From Pedobacter polysacchareus (GTDB lineage Bacteria; Bacteroidota; Bacteroidia; Sphingobacteriales; Sphingobacteriaceae), in assembly GCF_019802255.1 (NCBI RefSeq), contig NZ_JAHYSS010000002.1, forward strand, positions 558,001 to 622,000: a DNA stretch of 64,000 nucleotides, in the 5' to 3' direction. Positions 53,536 through 62,606 of the stretch are shown one piece after another. A model generated the notes under the pieces. It saw only the letters and a program-made list of their open reading frames with translations. It had not been told where the DNA came from and searched no databases. Position 1 is the first letter of the stretch; each line of letters starts with the position of its first letter. The position numbers and the translations under genes were made by a program.

Positions 53536-54330
53536 ATGGAAGTTGTTGCATACCTGGCCTCCGCGCTGATAGGTATTTCATTAGGATTAGTAGGTGGCGG
53601 TGGATCGATTTTAACGGTTCCTGTATTGGTGTATTTGTTTGGTGTTTCGCCACTGCTGGCCACTTCTTATTCCTTGTTTATCGTAGGGAGTACAAGTCTG
53701 GTGGGTGCCTGGCAGAATTATAGAAATAGCCAGGTACAGGTAAAAACAGCACTATTGTTTGGATTGAGTTCCGTGACCACCGTATGGCTGACCAGAAAAT
53801 TCTTAATTCCTGTGATTCCGCATCATATTGCTTCCTTTGATCATTTTCAATTGACTGAAAGGATGTTGATGATGGGGCTTTTTGCAGTACTGATGGTGAT
53901 TGCTGCAATTGCCATGATCAGAAGCGGAAAGGATAAAACAGTGGAACATGTGGCTGTGAAAAGTCAAAACCTTGCTAAACTTATGGTTTTTGGCGTTGGA
54001 ATTGGCTTAACAACTGGTTTGCTAGGCGCTGGAGGAGGGTTTTTGCTAATTCCTACCTTAGTGGTGTTATTGGGTTTGCCCATGAAAGAAGCCATTGGCA
54101 CCTCTCTTTTTATTATCGCTCTTAATTCCTTAATCGGCTTTTCCGGTGATTTTGGTCATTTTCAAATCGATTGGGTATTTTTATTAAAGATCACAGGGAT
54201 CGCTATTGTCGGGATTTTTATAGGTGCTAATATGAGCAAGAAGCTGGATAGCAGGAAGCTGAAAATTGGTTTCGGATGGTTTGTATTGGTCATGGGTGTT
54301 TACATATTGACCAAAGAGCTTCTTTATTAA
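53536..54330 (+). CDS. TauE/SafE family sulfite exporter-like membrane protein
   Basis: 264 residues with about 8 hydrophobic helices and the two family repeats: IGISLGLVGGGGSILTVPVL and GIGLTTGLLGAGGGFLLIPT, each followed by a TSYSLF / GTSLFI-type helix. Members export sulfite, sulfoacetate or other organosulfonates. First gene of the operon behind the Crp-type site; the YedE half genes follow. The exported species is probably a sulfur oxyanion given the neighbours. Confidence 0.92.
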   Translation: MEVVAYLASALIGISLGLVGGGGSILTVPVLVYLFGVSPLLATSYSLFIVGSTSLVGAWQNYRNSQVQVKTALLFGLSSVTTVWLTRKFLIPVIPHHIASFDHFQLTERMLMMGLFAVLMVIAAIAMIRSGKDKTVEHVAVKSQNLAKLMVFGVGIGLTTGLLGAGGGFLLIPTLVVLLGLPMKEAIGTSLFIIALNSLIGFSGDFGHFQIDWVFLLKITGIAIVGIFIGANMSKKLDSRKLKIGFGWFVLVMGVYILTKELLY

Positions 54331-54399
54331 AAACTACTGTTTTTTGCATTTGAAATGGGGACTGACAGTAATAAATATTTAACAGAAAATAATAATATA

Positions 54400-54957
54400 A
54401 TGATAGAATTTATAAAACAACCCTGGCCCTGGTATTTTTCGGGCTTCATGATTGTGGTGATTATGCTATTACTCAATTTTTGGGGTAAATCCTTTGGGTT
54501 TTCCTCCAATTTAAGGACGATTTGCAGCATGACTGGTGCAGGTAAAAAGCTGAAGTTCTTTGATTTCGACTGGAAAGCCCAGCGCTGGAATCTGATGTTT
54601 TTGATCGGTGCTATTATTGGAGGCTGGATTTCTAAAGAATTTCTAGCCAACCCCAATTCGCTGGATTTATCAGCGGCTACAATAAAGGATCTTCAGGTAA
54701 TGGGAATTCATTTTAATGGAGGTCTAAATCCTGATGAGCTATTTTCTTTGGAGGCATTAGGATCGCTGAAAACCTGGATTTTGTTGCTTTCAGGAGGCAT
54801 TCTGGTTGGTTTTGGATCCAGATATGCTGGTGGCTGTACTTCCGGTCATGCGATTTCAGGCTTGTCGAACCTTCAATTGCCTTCTCTGGTTGCCGTAATT
54901 GGCTTTTTTATCGGCGGGTTATTGATGACCTGGCTGATCTTACCTTTCTTGATCTAA
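54400..54957 (+). CDS. YeeE/YedE family sulfur transporter, first half
   Basis: 185 residues from the ATG at 54400 (MIEFIKQPWPWYFSGF), which matches the usual family N-terminus; an ATG at 54355 also exists. The conserved cysteine motif is GGCTSGHAISGLS. In the thiosulfate importer TsuA such cysteines pass thiosulfate along the channel. The single-chain protein is about twice this size: here the second half is the separate gene at 55026. It lies 69 bases after the TauE gene. Confidence 0.9.
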   Translation: MIEFIKQPWPWYFSGFMIVVIMLLLNFWGKSFGFSSNLRTICSMTGAGKKLKFFDFDWKAQRWNLMFLIGAIIGGWISKEFLANPNSLDLSAATIKDLQVMGIHFNGGLNPDELFSLEALGSLKTWILLLSGGILVGFGSRYAGGCTSGHAISGLSNLQLPSLVAVIGFFIGGLLMTWLILPFLI

Positions 54958-55025
54958 GAAACAAAAAACAAGGCTTATTTAGCAGCATACTCAGTAAAAC
55001 AATAAAAAATTATTAAAGAAATCAC

Positions 55026-55439
55026 ATGAAATCATTAAAATATATACTTGCCGGCATCCTTTTCGGCATCATCATGAGTAAATCGGAAGCAGTTTCCTGG
55101 TTCCGAATTCAGGAAATGTTTCGTTTTCAATCTTTTCACATGTATGGCATCATCGGAACTGCAGTGGTACTCGGTGTCATTGCCGTTTTCCTGATTAAAA
55201 AATTTCATTTGAAAGATTCAGAAAATCAGCCGATTGTATTCTCTGAAAAAAACAAACAGTATAAAAAATATATCATTGGGGGTATAATTTTCGGTCTGGG
55301 ATGGGCACTAACCGGTGCTTGTCCAGGCCCGATGTTTGTGAACCTTGGTTACGGTTATTTAACGATGGCAATTGTTATTTTTGGGGCTTTACTCGGAACT
55401 TACCTTTATGGATTGTTAAAAGATAAACTGCCGCATTAA
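55026..55439 (+). CDS. YeeE/YedE family sulfur transporter, second half
   Basis: 137 residues, four hydrophobic segments, with the motif LTGACPGPMFVNLGYG carrying the conserved Cys of the C-terminal repeat. With the preceding gene it makes one complete YedE-like unit. This split form (DUF6691 type) is common in Bacteroidota. Presumed thiosulfate or persulfide-sulfur uptake, inferred from family and neighbours. Confidence 0.9.
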   Translation: MKSLKYILAGILFGIIMSKSEAVSWFRIQEMFRFQSFHMYGIIGTAVVLGVIAVFLIKKFHLKDSENQPIVFSEKNKQYKKYIIGGIIFGLGWALTGACPGPMFVNLGYGYLTMAIVIFGALLGTYLYGLLKDKLPH

Positions 55440-55526
55440 ATGAAAATTTAGAAAGGCCAGTAATGATGGCAATCTATTGATTTTTAGAATTTGATGACGA
55501 TTTTTTGACCAATCACACAGTGCATG

Positions 55527-55540
55527 GTGATATTAGTCAC
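55527..55540. promoter_or_regulatory. Crp/Fnr-type operator 2 (GTGA-TATTAG-TCAC)
   Basis: Exact GTGA-N6-TCAC core. The centre is 29.5 bases before GAAATTTG (55563-55570), a -7-like box one base off TAnnTTTG: the same spacing as operator 1. It drives the MBL-rhodanese gene (ATG 55627) with a ~53-base leader. Confidence 0.75.
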
Positions 55541-55626
55541 AATAGACCTGTGTTTTAATGTTGAAATTTGTATAAGATCAACGCTGATAAGGCAAATGAT
55601 TAAGTTTTTAAGTTAAATAAATAAAG

Positions 55627-56982
55627 ATGATTATAGAACAGTTTAAAGATGAGTTTTTAGCACATTATAGCTATGCAATACTGAGCGAATGTGAGCGAAA
55701 AATCGTATTGATTGATCCTGCGCGTAATCCTGAACCGTATTATGAATTTGCAAAGAAATTTGAGGCTCAGATTATTGGGGTAATAGAAACGCATCCCCAT
55801 GCCGATTTTGTGAGTAGCCACCTGGAAATTCATGAAACTACCGGTGCCAAAATATATGCCCATAGCTTAACTGGTGTTGCTTATCCGGTGCATCATTTTG
55901 ATGAAGGGGAGACACTTAGCTTTGGTAAAATAAAATTAACCAGTATCCATACGCCAGGTCATTCTCCGGATAGCATTTCTATATTGCTGGAGCATGATGG
56001 GAAAGCTAAAGCAGTTTTTACTGGTGATACCTTGTTTATCGGTGATTGCGGCAGGCCGGATTTAAGAGAGTCGGTAGGCAGCTTGCAGGCGAAAAGAGAA
56101 AAACTCGCCCTGCAAATGTACCATTCACTAAGAGATAAATTGATGGTGCTACCGGATGACGTAATCGTGTATCCTGCACATGGTTCCGGTACCTTATGCG
56201 GTAAAGCTTTAAGTACAGCAAATTCGAGTACGATCGGAGCGGAAAAAATCAGCAATTGGTCACTGCAGGAAATGACAGCAGATGATTTTATTAAAGAACT
56301 GACCACCGATCAGCCATTTATTCCTAAATATTTCGGTTATGATGTAGACCTGAACAGAAAAGGTGCAGCTCCTTTTAGGCCCTTAGTAGATCAGGTTGAA
56401 ATTATCAACCAGCCGGAACTGGAAGAAATTAATGCCACCATTATCGTAGTAGATGCCCGTTCTGAAGCTGATTTTAAAGCTGGTCATTTTCCTGGAGCAA
56501 TTAATATTGTATACGGTAAAAAGTTCGAAACCTGGCTGGGCAGTATCATCAGACCCGGAGAACATTTCTATTTAACGGCTTCAAGTCCGGCACATTTAAA
56601 GGAGTTAATTGAGCGGACTGCAAGTATCGGATATGAAGGCTTTATTGAAGCCGCTTTTGTAACGCATTCCGGTGATGTATTGATGCCTTTATTACCTTTG
56701 GAATGCTTTATTGCCAATCCTGAAGAGTTTACTATTATCGATGTCAGGAATGAAAATGAAGTGAAAAAGAAAAAAGTGTTCGCCAATTCGACAAACATTC
56801 CTTTAGGAGCGCTTAGAGAAAGGCTCAAAGAAGTACCTGCTGATAAACCGATTGTGGTGCATTGCGCAGGTGGCAGCAGAAGTGCCGCTGGAAGTAGTAT
56901 TATTGCTGCTGAATTTGGCGCGAGAATCCCTGTTTATGATCTTGGTACAGTGGTTAAAGATTTCGCAAAAGAAGAAGATTAA
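55627..56982 (+). CDS. ETHE1-like persulfide dioxygenase fused to two rhodanese domains
   Basis: 451 residues. Residues 1-~235 form an MBL domain of the ETHE1/persulfide dioxygenase type: ETHPHADFVSSHLEIHE, TPGHSPDSISILLEHD, FTGDTLFIGDCGRPDLRES and VYPAHGSGTLCGK. Two rhodanese domains follow. The first (~280-345) has VVDARSEADFKAGHFPGAIN but a Cys-less loop (YLTASSPAHL). The second (~375-450) has the active Cys in VVHCAGGSRSAAG. It would oxidise glutathione or related persulfides to sulfite and transfer sulfane sulfur. Last gene of the cluster. Confidence 0.93.
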   Translation: MIIEQFKDEFLAHYSYAILSECERKIVLIDPARNPEPYYEFAKKFEAQIIGVIETHPHADFVSSHLEIHETTGAKIYAHSLTGVAYPVHHFDEGETLSFGKIKLTSIHTPGHSPDSISILLEHDGKAKAVFTGDTLFIGDCGRPDLRESVGSLQAKREKLALQMYHSLRDKLMVLPDDVIVYPAHGSGTLCGKALSTANSSTIGAEKISNWSLQEMTADDFIKELTTDQPFIPKYFGYDVDLNRKGAAPFRPLVDQVEIINQPELEEINATIIVVDARSEADFKAGHFPGAINIVYGKKFETWLGSIIRPGEHFYLTASSPAHLKELIERTASIGYEGFIEAAFVTHSGDVLMPLLPLECFIANPEEFTIIDVRNENEVKKKKVFANSTNIPLGALRERLKEVPADKPIVVHCAGGSRSAAGSSIIAAEFGARIPVYDLGTVVKDFAKEED

Positions 56983-57161
56983 TCGCTTTTCATTCCTGTA
57001 GCCAATTAAATAAGCCCCAGTGAAATTGTTTGTATGTTGTTCATAATTAACATTTTATTGGGGCTTAACAATTTGTTCATACCGCTGCGGACTAATTTTT
57101 ACAGAAAAAATAATTAATATTGAGGAGGATCTTCCTGAAAAATGGGAATGAATCCTCTATA

Positions 57162-57740
57162 ATGACTTCGTACACCGCCTTAGCTGATACTGATTTAGTT
57201 GCCCATTTGAAAGAGGGTGACAAGGCTGCTTTTACCGAAATTTACAACCGGTATAAAGGCTTATTGTACATCCACGCCTATAACAAACTCAGAAATCAGC
57301 CCGAAGCGGATGATATAGTTCATGAGCTTTTCGCCAGCCTCTGGACCAAAAGAAACGACCTGGTTTTAAAAACACATCTTTCCGGTTACCTTTATCAGGC
57401 AGTTAGAAACAGGATTATCGATTTGATTTCCCATAAAAAGGTAGCTTCGGAATACATGGTTTCCCTGCAGTATTTTATTGACCATAGTGAAGCCCAGACT
57501 GACCATTTAGTAAGGGCTAATGAACTGACAGCCCTGATCGAAAAAGAAATCACCGCACTGCCGCCAAAAATGAAAGCAGTTTTTGAACTGAGTAGAAAGG
57601 CTAACCTTAGCCATAAGGAGATCGCTGTGCAATTGGACCTTTCAGAATCTACCGTCAAAAAGCATGTCAATAATGCGCTTAAAATCCTCAGAGGGAAGTT
57701 CGGTATTGTTATTTATTTGCTGTACATCGGCTATAGATAA
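57162..57740 (+). CDS. ECF sigma factor (FecI-like)
   Basis: 192 residues from the ATG at 57162 (MTSYTALADTDLVAHLKEG), preferred over the open frame to 57120. Region 2 is FTEIYNRYKGLLYIHAYNKL and DDIVHELFASLWTKRNDL; region 4 is LSHKEIAVQLDLSESTVKKH. Bacteroidota ECF of this type pair with FecR anti-sigma factors and SusC/D systems; FecR follows by 71 bases. It probably activates the downstream susCD locus. Confidence 0.93.
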   Translation: MTSYTALADTDLVAHLKEGDKAAFTEIYNRYKGLLYIHAYNKLRNQPEADDIVHELFASLWTKRNDLVLKTHLSGYLYQAVRNRIIDLISHKKVASEYMVSLQYFIDHSEAQTDHLVRANELTALIEKEITALPPKMKAVFELSRKANLSHKEIAVQLDLSESTVKKHVNNALKILRGKFGIVIYLLYIGYR

Positions 57741-57811
57741 AAAAAATCATTTTTTTTTACGCCCAAGGTCCAGGCTAACCGTCTATAAGGTAATTAGCGG
57801 TTAAAATTGGT

Positions 57812-58963
57812 ATGCAGGCAAAAGAATTATTAGACAAATATAAGGCAGGAAATTGTACAGATGCGGAAAAGGCAATTGTAGAAACCTGGTATCTGAAATT
57901 CACAAACGAAGGAGCGGAGTTAGCGTCCTCGGATCTGGAAGCAGCGACCGACAGAATATGGGACAGGTTACCCATTCATGACACCGCAGAAATACCAGTT
58001 AAAAAAACTCTTTTATGGCCGCGTATTGCTGCTGCCGCTGCCGTTTTAATGGTTGCAGGCGTCGCCTTGTATCTTTTCAGTAACAGCAACGCCTCCAATA
58101 CACTGGCAGATTTATCCGCTGAAGAGAATTATGGCATCAAAAAGCCTATTCTTCCAGGCGGTAATAAAGCAGTATTAACCCTTGCCGATGGTCAGCAGAT
58201 TACACTGGATGAAGCTGGAAACGGTAAACTAGCTGAACAATCGGGCATCACTATTACTAAAGCCAAGGACGGCCAGCTGGTGTATACGGTTTCCGCAGCG
58301 CTAAAATCTAATGCAGTAAAAACGGCGATGAATAGCATTGCGACTCCTAAAGGCGGACAATACCAGATTAATCTTCCTGATGGCACTAAAGTTTGGCTCA
58401 ATGCCGCATCTTCTTTAAGTTATCCTACTGCATTTACTGGAGAAAATAGAGCGGTAAGTTTAACTGGAGAGGCATATTTTGAAGTAGCCAAAGCAAATCC
58501 TTCCCAAACTTTCAAGGTATCTACTGGTACACAAACAGTAGAAGTGCTTGGAACTCATTTTAATATCAACGCTTATACAGATGAGCCAAGTACGAAAACT
58601 ACGTTATTGGAAGGCGCAGTAAAAGTATTTAGTAAAGAAAGAGAAGACCGTTCCTTAATTCTGAAACCTGGACAGCAATCAGCATGGACTGGAAATCAGT
58701 TCCATATTAATTATGGCAAGGAAAAAGAAGCTGTGGCCTGGAAAAATGGCGTGTTTAAATTTGAAGATGCTGATCTGGAAAGTGTAATGCGTGCTGTAGC
58801 ACGTTGGTATGATTTAGATGTGACCTATGAAAAGGGGCTTCCTGCCAGACAATTCTCAGGAGAAATTGACAGAAATAGTAACCTGTCGCAGGTGCTGGAT
58901 ATCCTGAGCTTCTTTAAAGTACATTTCCGTGTAAATGGAAAACAAATTATAGTAACCCCTTAA
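57812..58963 (+). CDS. FecR-family anti-sigma factor
   Basis: 383 residues. N-terminal cytoplasmic part (~85 residues), one membrane helix (IAAAAAVLMVAGVALYLF), then the periplasmic FecR domain (GGQYQINLPDGTKVWLNAAS, RAVSLTGEAYFEVAKANPSQ, VLGTHFNINAYTDEPSTKTT) and a C-terminal DUF4974 domain (VMRAVARWYDLDVTYEKGLP). It senses the state of the SusC STN domain and holds or releases the ECF sigma factor upstream. Confidence 0.95.
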   Translation: MQAKELLDKYKAGNCTDAEKAIVETWYLKFTNEGAELASSDLEAATDRIWDRLPIHDTAEIPVKKTLLWPRIAAAAAVLMVAGVALYLFSNSNASNTLADLSAEENYGIKKPILPGGNKAVLTLADGQQITLDEAGNGKLAEQSGITITKAKDGQLVYTVSAALKSNAVKTAMNSIATPKGGQYQINLPDGTKVWLNAASSLSYPTAFTGENRAVSLTGEAYFEVAKANPSQTFKVSTGTQTVEVLGTHFNINAYTDEPSTKTTLLEGAVKVFSKEREDRSLILKPGQQSAWTGNQFHINYGKEKEAVAWKNGVFKFEDADLESVMRAVARWYDLDVTYEKGLPARQFSGEIDRNSNLSQVLDILSFFKVHFRVNGKQIIVTP

Positions 58964-59025
58964 AAAGGGATCCCAATTGAAACTTATCAATACCAAACCA
59001 TACTTACCAAACAAACCCATTTAAG

Positions 59026-59052
59026 ATGAAAACAAAACTACGAGAGCATTAA
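59026..59052 (+). other. Short upstream frame (MKTKLREH) in the susC leader
   Basis: A nine-codon frame, ATG to TAA, 158 bases before the susC ATG. It may be nothing, but two hairpins (59095-59122 and 59143-59159) follow it in the same leader. Confidence 0.25.
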
Positions 59053-59094
59053 CACCACAAGGGGTAAACGGCGTCTTTTTCAAGATATAAAGAA

Positions 59095-59159
59095 CCGCAG
59101 AAGTGTTCGAGCACAACTGCGGTAAATGCTGAGTTAACCCTTCCCGGCAAAGATCCGGG
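59095..59159 (+). promoter_or_regulatory. Structured leader before susC: two hairpins
   Basis: CCGCAG pairs with CTGCGG around an inner GTG/CAC stem (59095-59122); CCCGG pairs with CCGGG (59143-59159). Neither has a T-run, so they are not simple terminators. Confidence 0.45.
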
Positions 59160-59209
59160 ACAAACAATTTGCAAACTATTCACGGTATTAACCCAAACAT
59201 TACAAAAGT

Positions 59210-62200
59210 ATGAATTTTAATGCTATTACTACAGCTATGTCCAAGACTTGGCTGCCCCCTAAATTGCTACTGATTATGAAGTTGACCACCATCTTGTTGT
59301 TTCTGGCTTTTATGCAAGCCAGTGCAAAAGGATATAGCCAAATCAATTTAAAAGAAAAGAATGCACCACTGGAAAGGATTCTAGAATCTATTAAAAAACA
59401 GACGGGTTATGTTTTCTTTTATGACAGCAATGATGTCCGCCAAACCAGGATGTCTATTGAGGTAAAAAATGCTTCACTTGAAACGGTATTGAGAGAATGT
59501 GCAAACGTGCTTCCCTTAACTTTTAAAGTGGTAGGTAATAATGTATTGCTAAGAAGAAAAGATCTGGCCATTGCGATGACTAATGATGCCTTCAAAATGA
59601 TGGTATTAAAAGGAAAAGTATTGGATGAGATCGGAAAACCTCTTCCTGGTGTGAGCATTGTGCTGACCAGTGATGATTTTAAACAAAGTGCGCAAACTAA
59701 TGGTAATGGAGAATATTCCTTTAACCTTTCAAAATCTGGTAAATATCAGGTGACTGCGTCTTTTGTTGGTTATGAAAAATTTGTGTCCAATGTTGAGGTT
59801 AAAAACGCAGATGTAATGGCTAACATTACCATGGTTCCTTCTAATCAGGACCTTGCAGAGGTCATGGTTGTTGCTTATGGTACACAAACAAAAGCTTCTT
59901 ATACAGGATCTGCGAAGATGTTAAAATCGACCGTGATCAACGGTAACCCAAATGTGAGTATTCAGGAAACTTTGCAGGGAAATGTAGCTGGTGTAGCTGT
60001 TTCAAGCGGATCAGGACAGCCTGGTGCCGTACCTAATGTAAGGATTCGTGGTATTGGCTCTGTTTCTGCAGGTAGCAGCCCACTTTATGTAGTGGATGGT
60101 ATTCCTTTGGAATCCGGACAAATCAATAGCTTGAATAACTTCGACGTTGAGTCGGTAACGGTATTGAAAGACGCTGCAGCAGCTTCAATGTACGGTTCCA
60201 GAGCAGCAAATGGTGTAATTTTAATTACAACTAAATCTGGTACTGCTGGAAAAACAGTGATCAGTGCCTCTGCTCAGGTAGGTTCAAATAAGGTAACTAA
60301 AGTTAAAGGTCATGACTTGTTGAATACCAATGAAATGCTGGAATTATTAAGAGAGGGATGGGCAAATAAGAAAAATGACCCTACACTTTTTGATAAACAA
60401 ATGGCTATTGATGGCGTAAATCCTAATGTAAACACAGATTGGTTTGATTTACTGACGCGCAATGGTAACTATTCTCAATTTGACCTTTCTGCAAGTGGTG
60501 GTACTGAAAAAACAAAGTTTTATGTTTCAGGAAGTCACTATGTAGCTAAAGCAGCACTATTGGGTTCAGAATTCACACGTAGTACAGGAAACTTGAAATT
60601 GACGAACCAGGCGACTGATAAGTTGTCATTTTCTGGTGGTTTACAAGTGAATTATCGCAAAAACCAAAGTCAGGCAGATGGCGGAACTTTTGGAAATCCA
60701 GTACGTATGTACACACTTTATCAGCCTTGGTTAAGAGCCTATAAAGATGATGGTACTTATGATTTCAGCTATTATAACAATTATAACCCAATGGCTCAGG
60801 TAAAAGAGAGCTTCGATAAAACCAATGCTTATGGTATGCTGGGTAATTTCTTAGTGAAATACCAGATCTTGCCTTCTCTATCTATTGAGAATCAAAGTAA
60901 CATCAATTTCTTGTACAGAGAAATGATTAAATATAATAAATCTGGTGTAGGTACTTCGCGTTCAGATGGTGGTAGAGCAACTAATTCTACTGATAGAATG
61001 AGTAACTTTGTAAACACCCTGATTCTTCGTTACAATGAAACGTTTGGTGATTTTGGCTTGAAAACCTATGCGGGTTATGAAGAACAAAGCGTTGACGAAG
61101 TAGCAAACTACGTTTCTAAACGTAACTTCCTACCTAATACTTATACTTTAGACAATGCTTCTATTCTGACTGCTGGTGGATCTACTGCAACAGGTAATTC
61201 TTTAACTTCAGTCTTCTTCAATGCTTCATTTGATTATTTATCGAAGTATTATTTAAGCGTTTCTGCACGTCGTGATGGTTCTTCCAGATTCGGTTCACAA
61301 AAAAGATATGGTAATTTCTTCGCTCTTGGTGCTTCATGGAACATCAGCAAAGAAAACTTTATGCAGAAACAGGATGTGATTTCTGATTTACGATTCCGTA
61401 CCAGTTACGGTGTAAATGGAAACCAGGACATTGGTAACTTTGATTCCAGAGCGTTATACAATGGCTCTAGCTATGACAATGCACCAGGTTTAGTCCTCTC
61501 TAACTACGGAAATAATTTGCTGACCTGGGAGAAAAATAAACCCTTCAATGTGGCCCTTGATTTCGGTGTATTGAACAACCGTTTAACAGGTACTTTTGAA
61601 TACTATACCCGTGCAACTTCAGATTTGTTATTGGACAAGCCGATTTCATCTACCAATGGGGTAACTAGTTTCACGGATAATATCGGTGCAATGAGAAACT
61701 CAGGATTGGAACTGGAATTAAACAGTGTCAATGTGAAACCTGACAACGATGGTTTTGGCTGGAATACCAGTTTCAACATCTCTACAATGAAAAACAAAAT
61801 TACCGCATTAAACGCCCCGATCGTGAGTGGTGGTTATAACCGTTTTGTAGGTGGTGATTACTATCAATTGTATCTGGTGGGTTATGCTGGTGTAGATCCT
61901 TCAAATGGAGATGCATTGTGGTATAAAGATGGTTCAAAAACTGAAACTACCAACGACTATAACAAAGCGACTCAGTTTAATCAAGGCAGTGCTTTACCGA
62001 AAGTATTTGGAGGTTTAACGAATGCCTTTACTTACAAACGTTTCTCATTGAGCTTCATGCTGTACTTCAACTTAGGCAATAAGATCTTTGATAACTATGG
62101 TGCAACAAGTTTCAGCGATGGTTCGGGAGGTTTTGCTCCAACTACAAAGATGACACGTTACTATTACGAGAACAGATGGACACATGAAGGTCAGATCACA

Positions 62201-62506
62201 GATCAGCCTAAAGTGGTTTTCAATGGTACACAATCAGGTTCTTCTTCTCAAAGTTCTACACGTTTCCTTTATGATGGCGACTATGTGCGTTTGAGAGATG
62301 TGACCCTTGGTTATCAATTGCCAGATCAGTGGATCAAAAAACTAAACTTATCTAGTGCAAGGATTTATTTCAGAGCGAACAACTTGTTTACTTACATCAG
62401 AGATAAACGTATCAGCTTCGACCCTGAGGTAGGTATTGAAGGATTTGCAGATAAAAATATCCCTATTTACAAAACTGCCCTTCTAGGTCTTGATCTTAAA
62501 TTTTAA
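59210..62506 (+). CDS. susC: SusC/RagA TonB-linked outer-membrane protein with STN domain
   Basis: 1098 residues. The signal region is LLIMKLTTILLFLAFMQASA. An STN signalling domain (~48-120: INLKEKNAPLERILESIKKQ, YVFFYDSNDV) is followed by the carboxypeptidase-regulatory-like domain (LKGKVLDEIGKPLPGVSIVL) and a plug with the SusC hallmarks VMVVAYGTQTKASYTGSA, NVRIRGIGSVSAGSSPLYVV and ASMYGSRAANGVILITTKSG. The barrel ends TALLGLDLKF. The STN domain couples ligand binding to the FecR/ECF pair upstream. The ligand is unknown: no polysaccharide-degrading gene is visible yet. Confidence 0.97.
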   Translation: MNFNAITTAMSKTWLPPKLLLIMKLTTILLFLAFMQASAKGYSQINLKEKNAPLERILESIKKQTGYVFFYDSNDVRQTRMSIEVKNASLETVLRECANVLPLTFKVVGNNVLLRRKDLAIAMTNDAFKMMVLKGKVLDEIGKPLPGVSIVLTSDDFKQSAQTNGNGEYSFNLSKSGKYQVTASFVGYEKFVSNVEVKNADVMANITMVPSNQDLAEVMVVAYGTQTKASYTGSAKMLKSTVINGNPNVSIQETLQGNVAGVAVSSGSGQPGAVPNVRIRGIGSVSAGSSPLYVVDGIPLESGQINSLNNFDVESVTVLKDAAAASMYGSRAANGVILITTKSGTAGKTVISASAQVGSNKVTKVKGHDLLNTNEMLELLREGWANKKNDPTLFDKQMAIDGVNPNVNTDWFDLLTRNGNYSQFDLSASGGTEKTKFYVSGSHYVAKAALLGSEFTRSTGNLKLTNQATDKLSFSGGLQVNYRKNQSQADGGTFGNPVRMYTLYQPWLRAYKDDGTYDFSYYNNYNPMAQVKESFDKTNAYGMLGNFLVKYQILPSLSIENQSNINFLYREMIKYNKSGVGTSRSDGGRATNSTDRMSNFVNTLILRYNETFGDFGLKTYAGYEEQSVDEVANYVSKRNFLPNTYTLDNASILTAGGSTATGNSLTSVFFNASFDYLSKYYLSVSARRDGSSRFGSQKRYGNFFALGASWNISKENFMQKQDVISDLRFRTSYGVNGNQDIGNFDSRALYNGSSYDNAPGLVLSNYGNNLLTWEKNKPFNVALDFGVLNNRLTGTFEYYTRATSDLLLDKPISSTNGVTSFTDNIGAMRNSGLELELNSVNVKPDNDGFGWNTSFNISTMKNKITALNAPIVSGGYNRFVGGDYYQLYLVGYAGVDPSNGDALWYKDGSKTETTNDYNKATQFNQGSALPKVFGGLTNAFTYKRFSLSFMLYFNLGNKIFDNYGATSFSDGSGGFAPTTKMTRYYYENRWTHEGQITDQPKVVFNGTQSGSSSQSSTRFLYDGDYVRLRDVTLGYQLPDQWIKKLNLSSARIYFRANNLFTYIRDKRISFDPEVGIEGFADKNIPIYKTALLGLDLKF

Positions 62507-62606
62507 TTACAGCTACAGATGAAACCTGCATAAGCATCCCACTTCCCCAAAAGTAATGAATATGCTTATGCAAGCTTCATAACCATTAAAAGACAACCAT
62601 ATTCTG

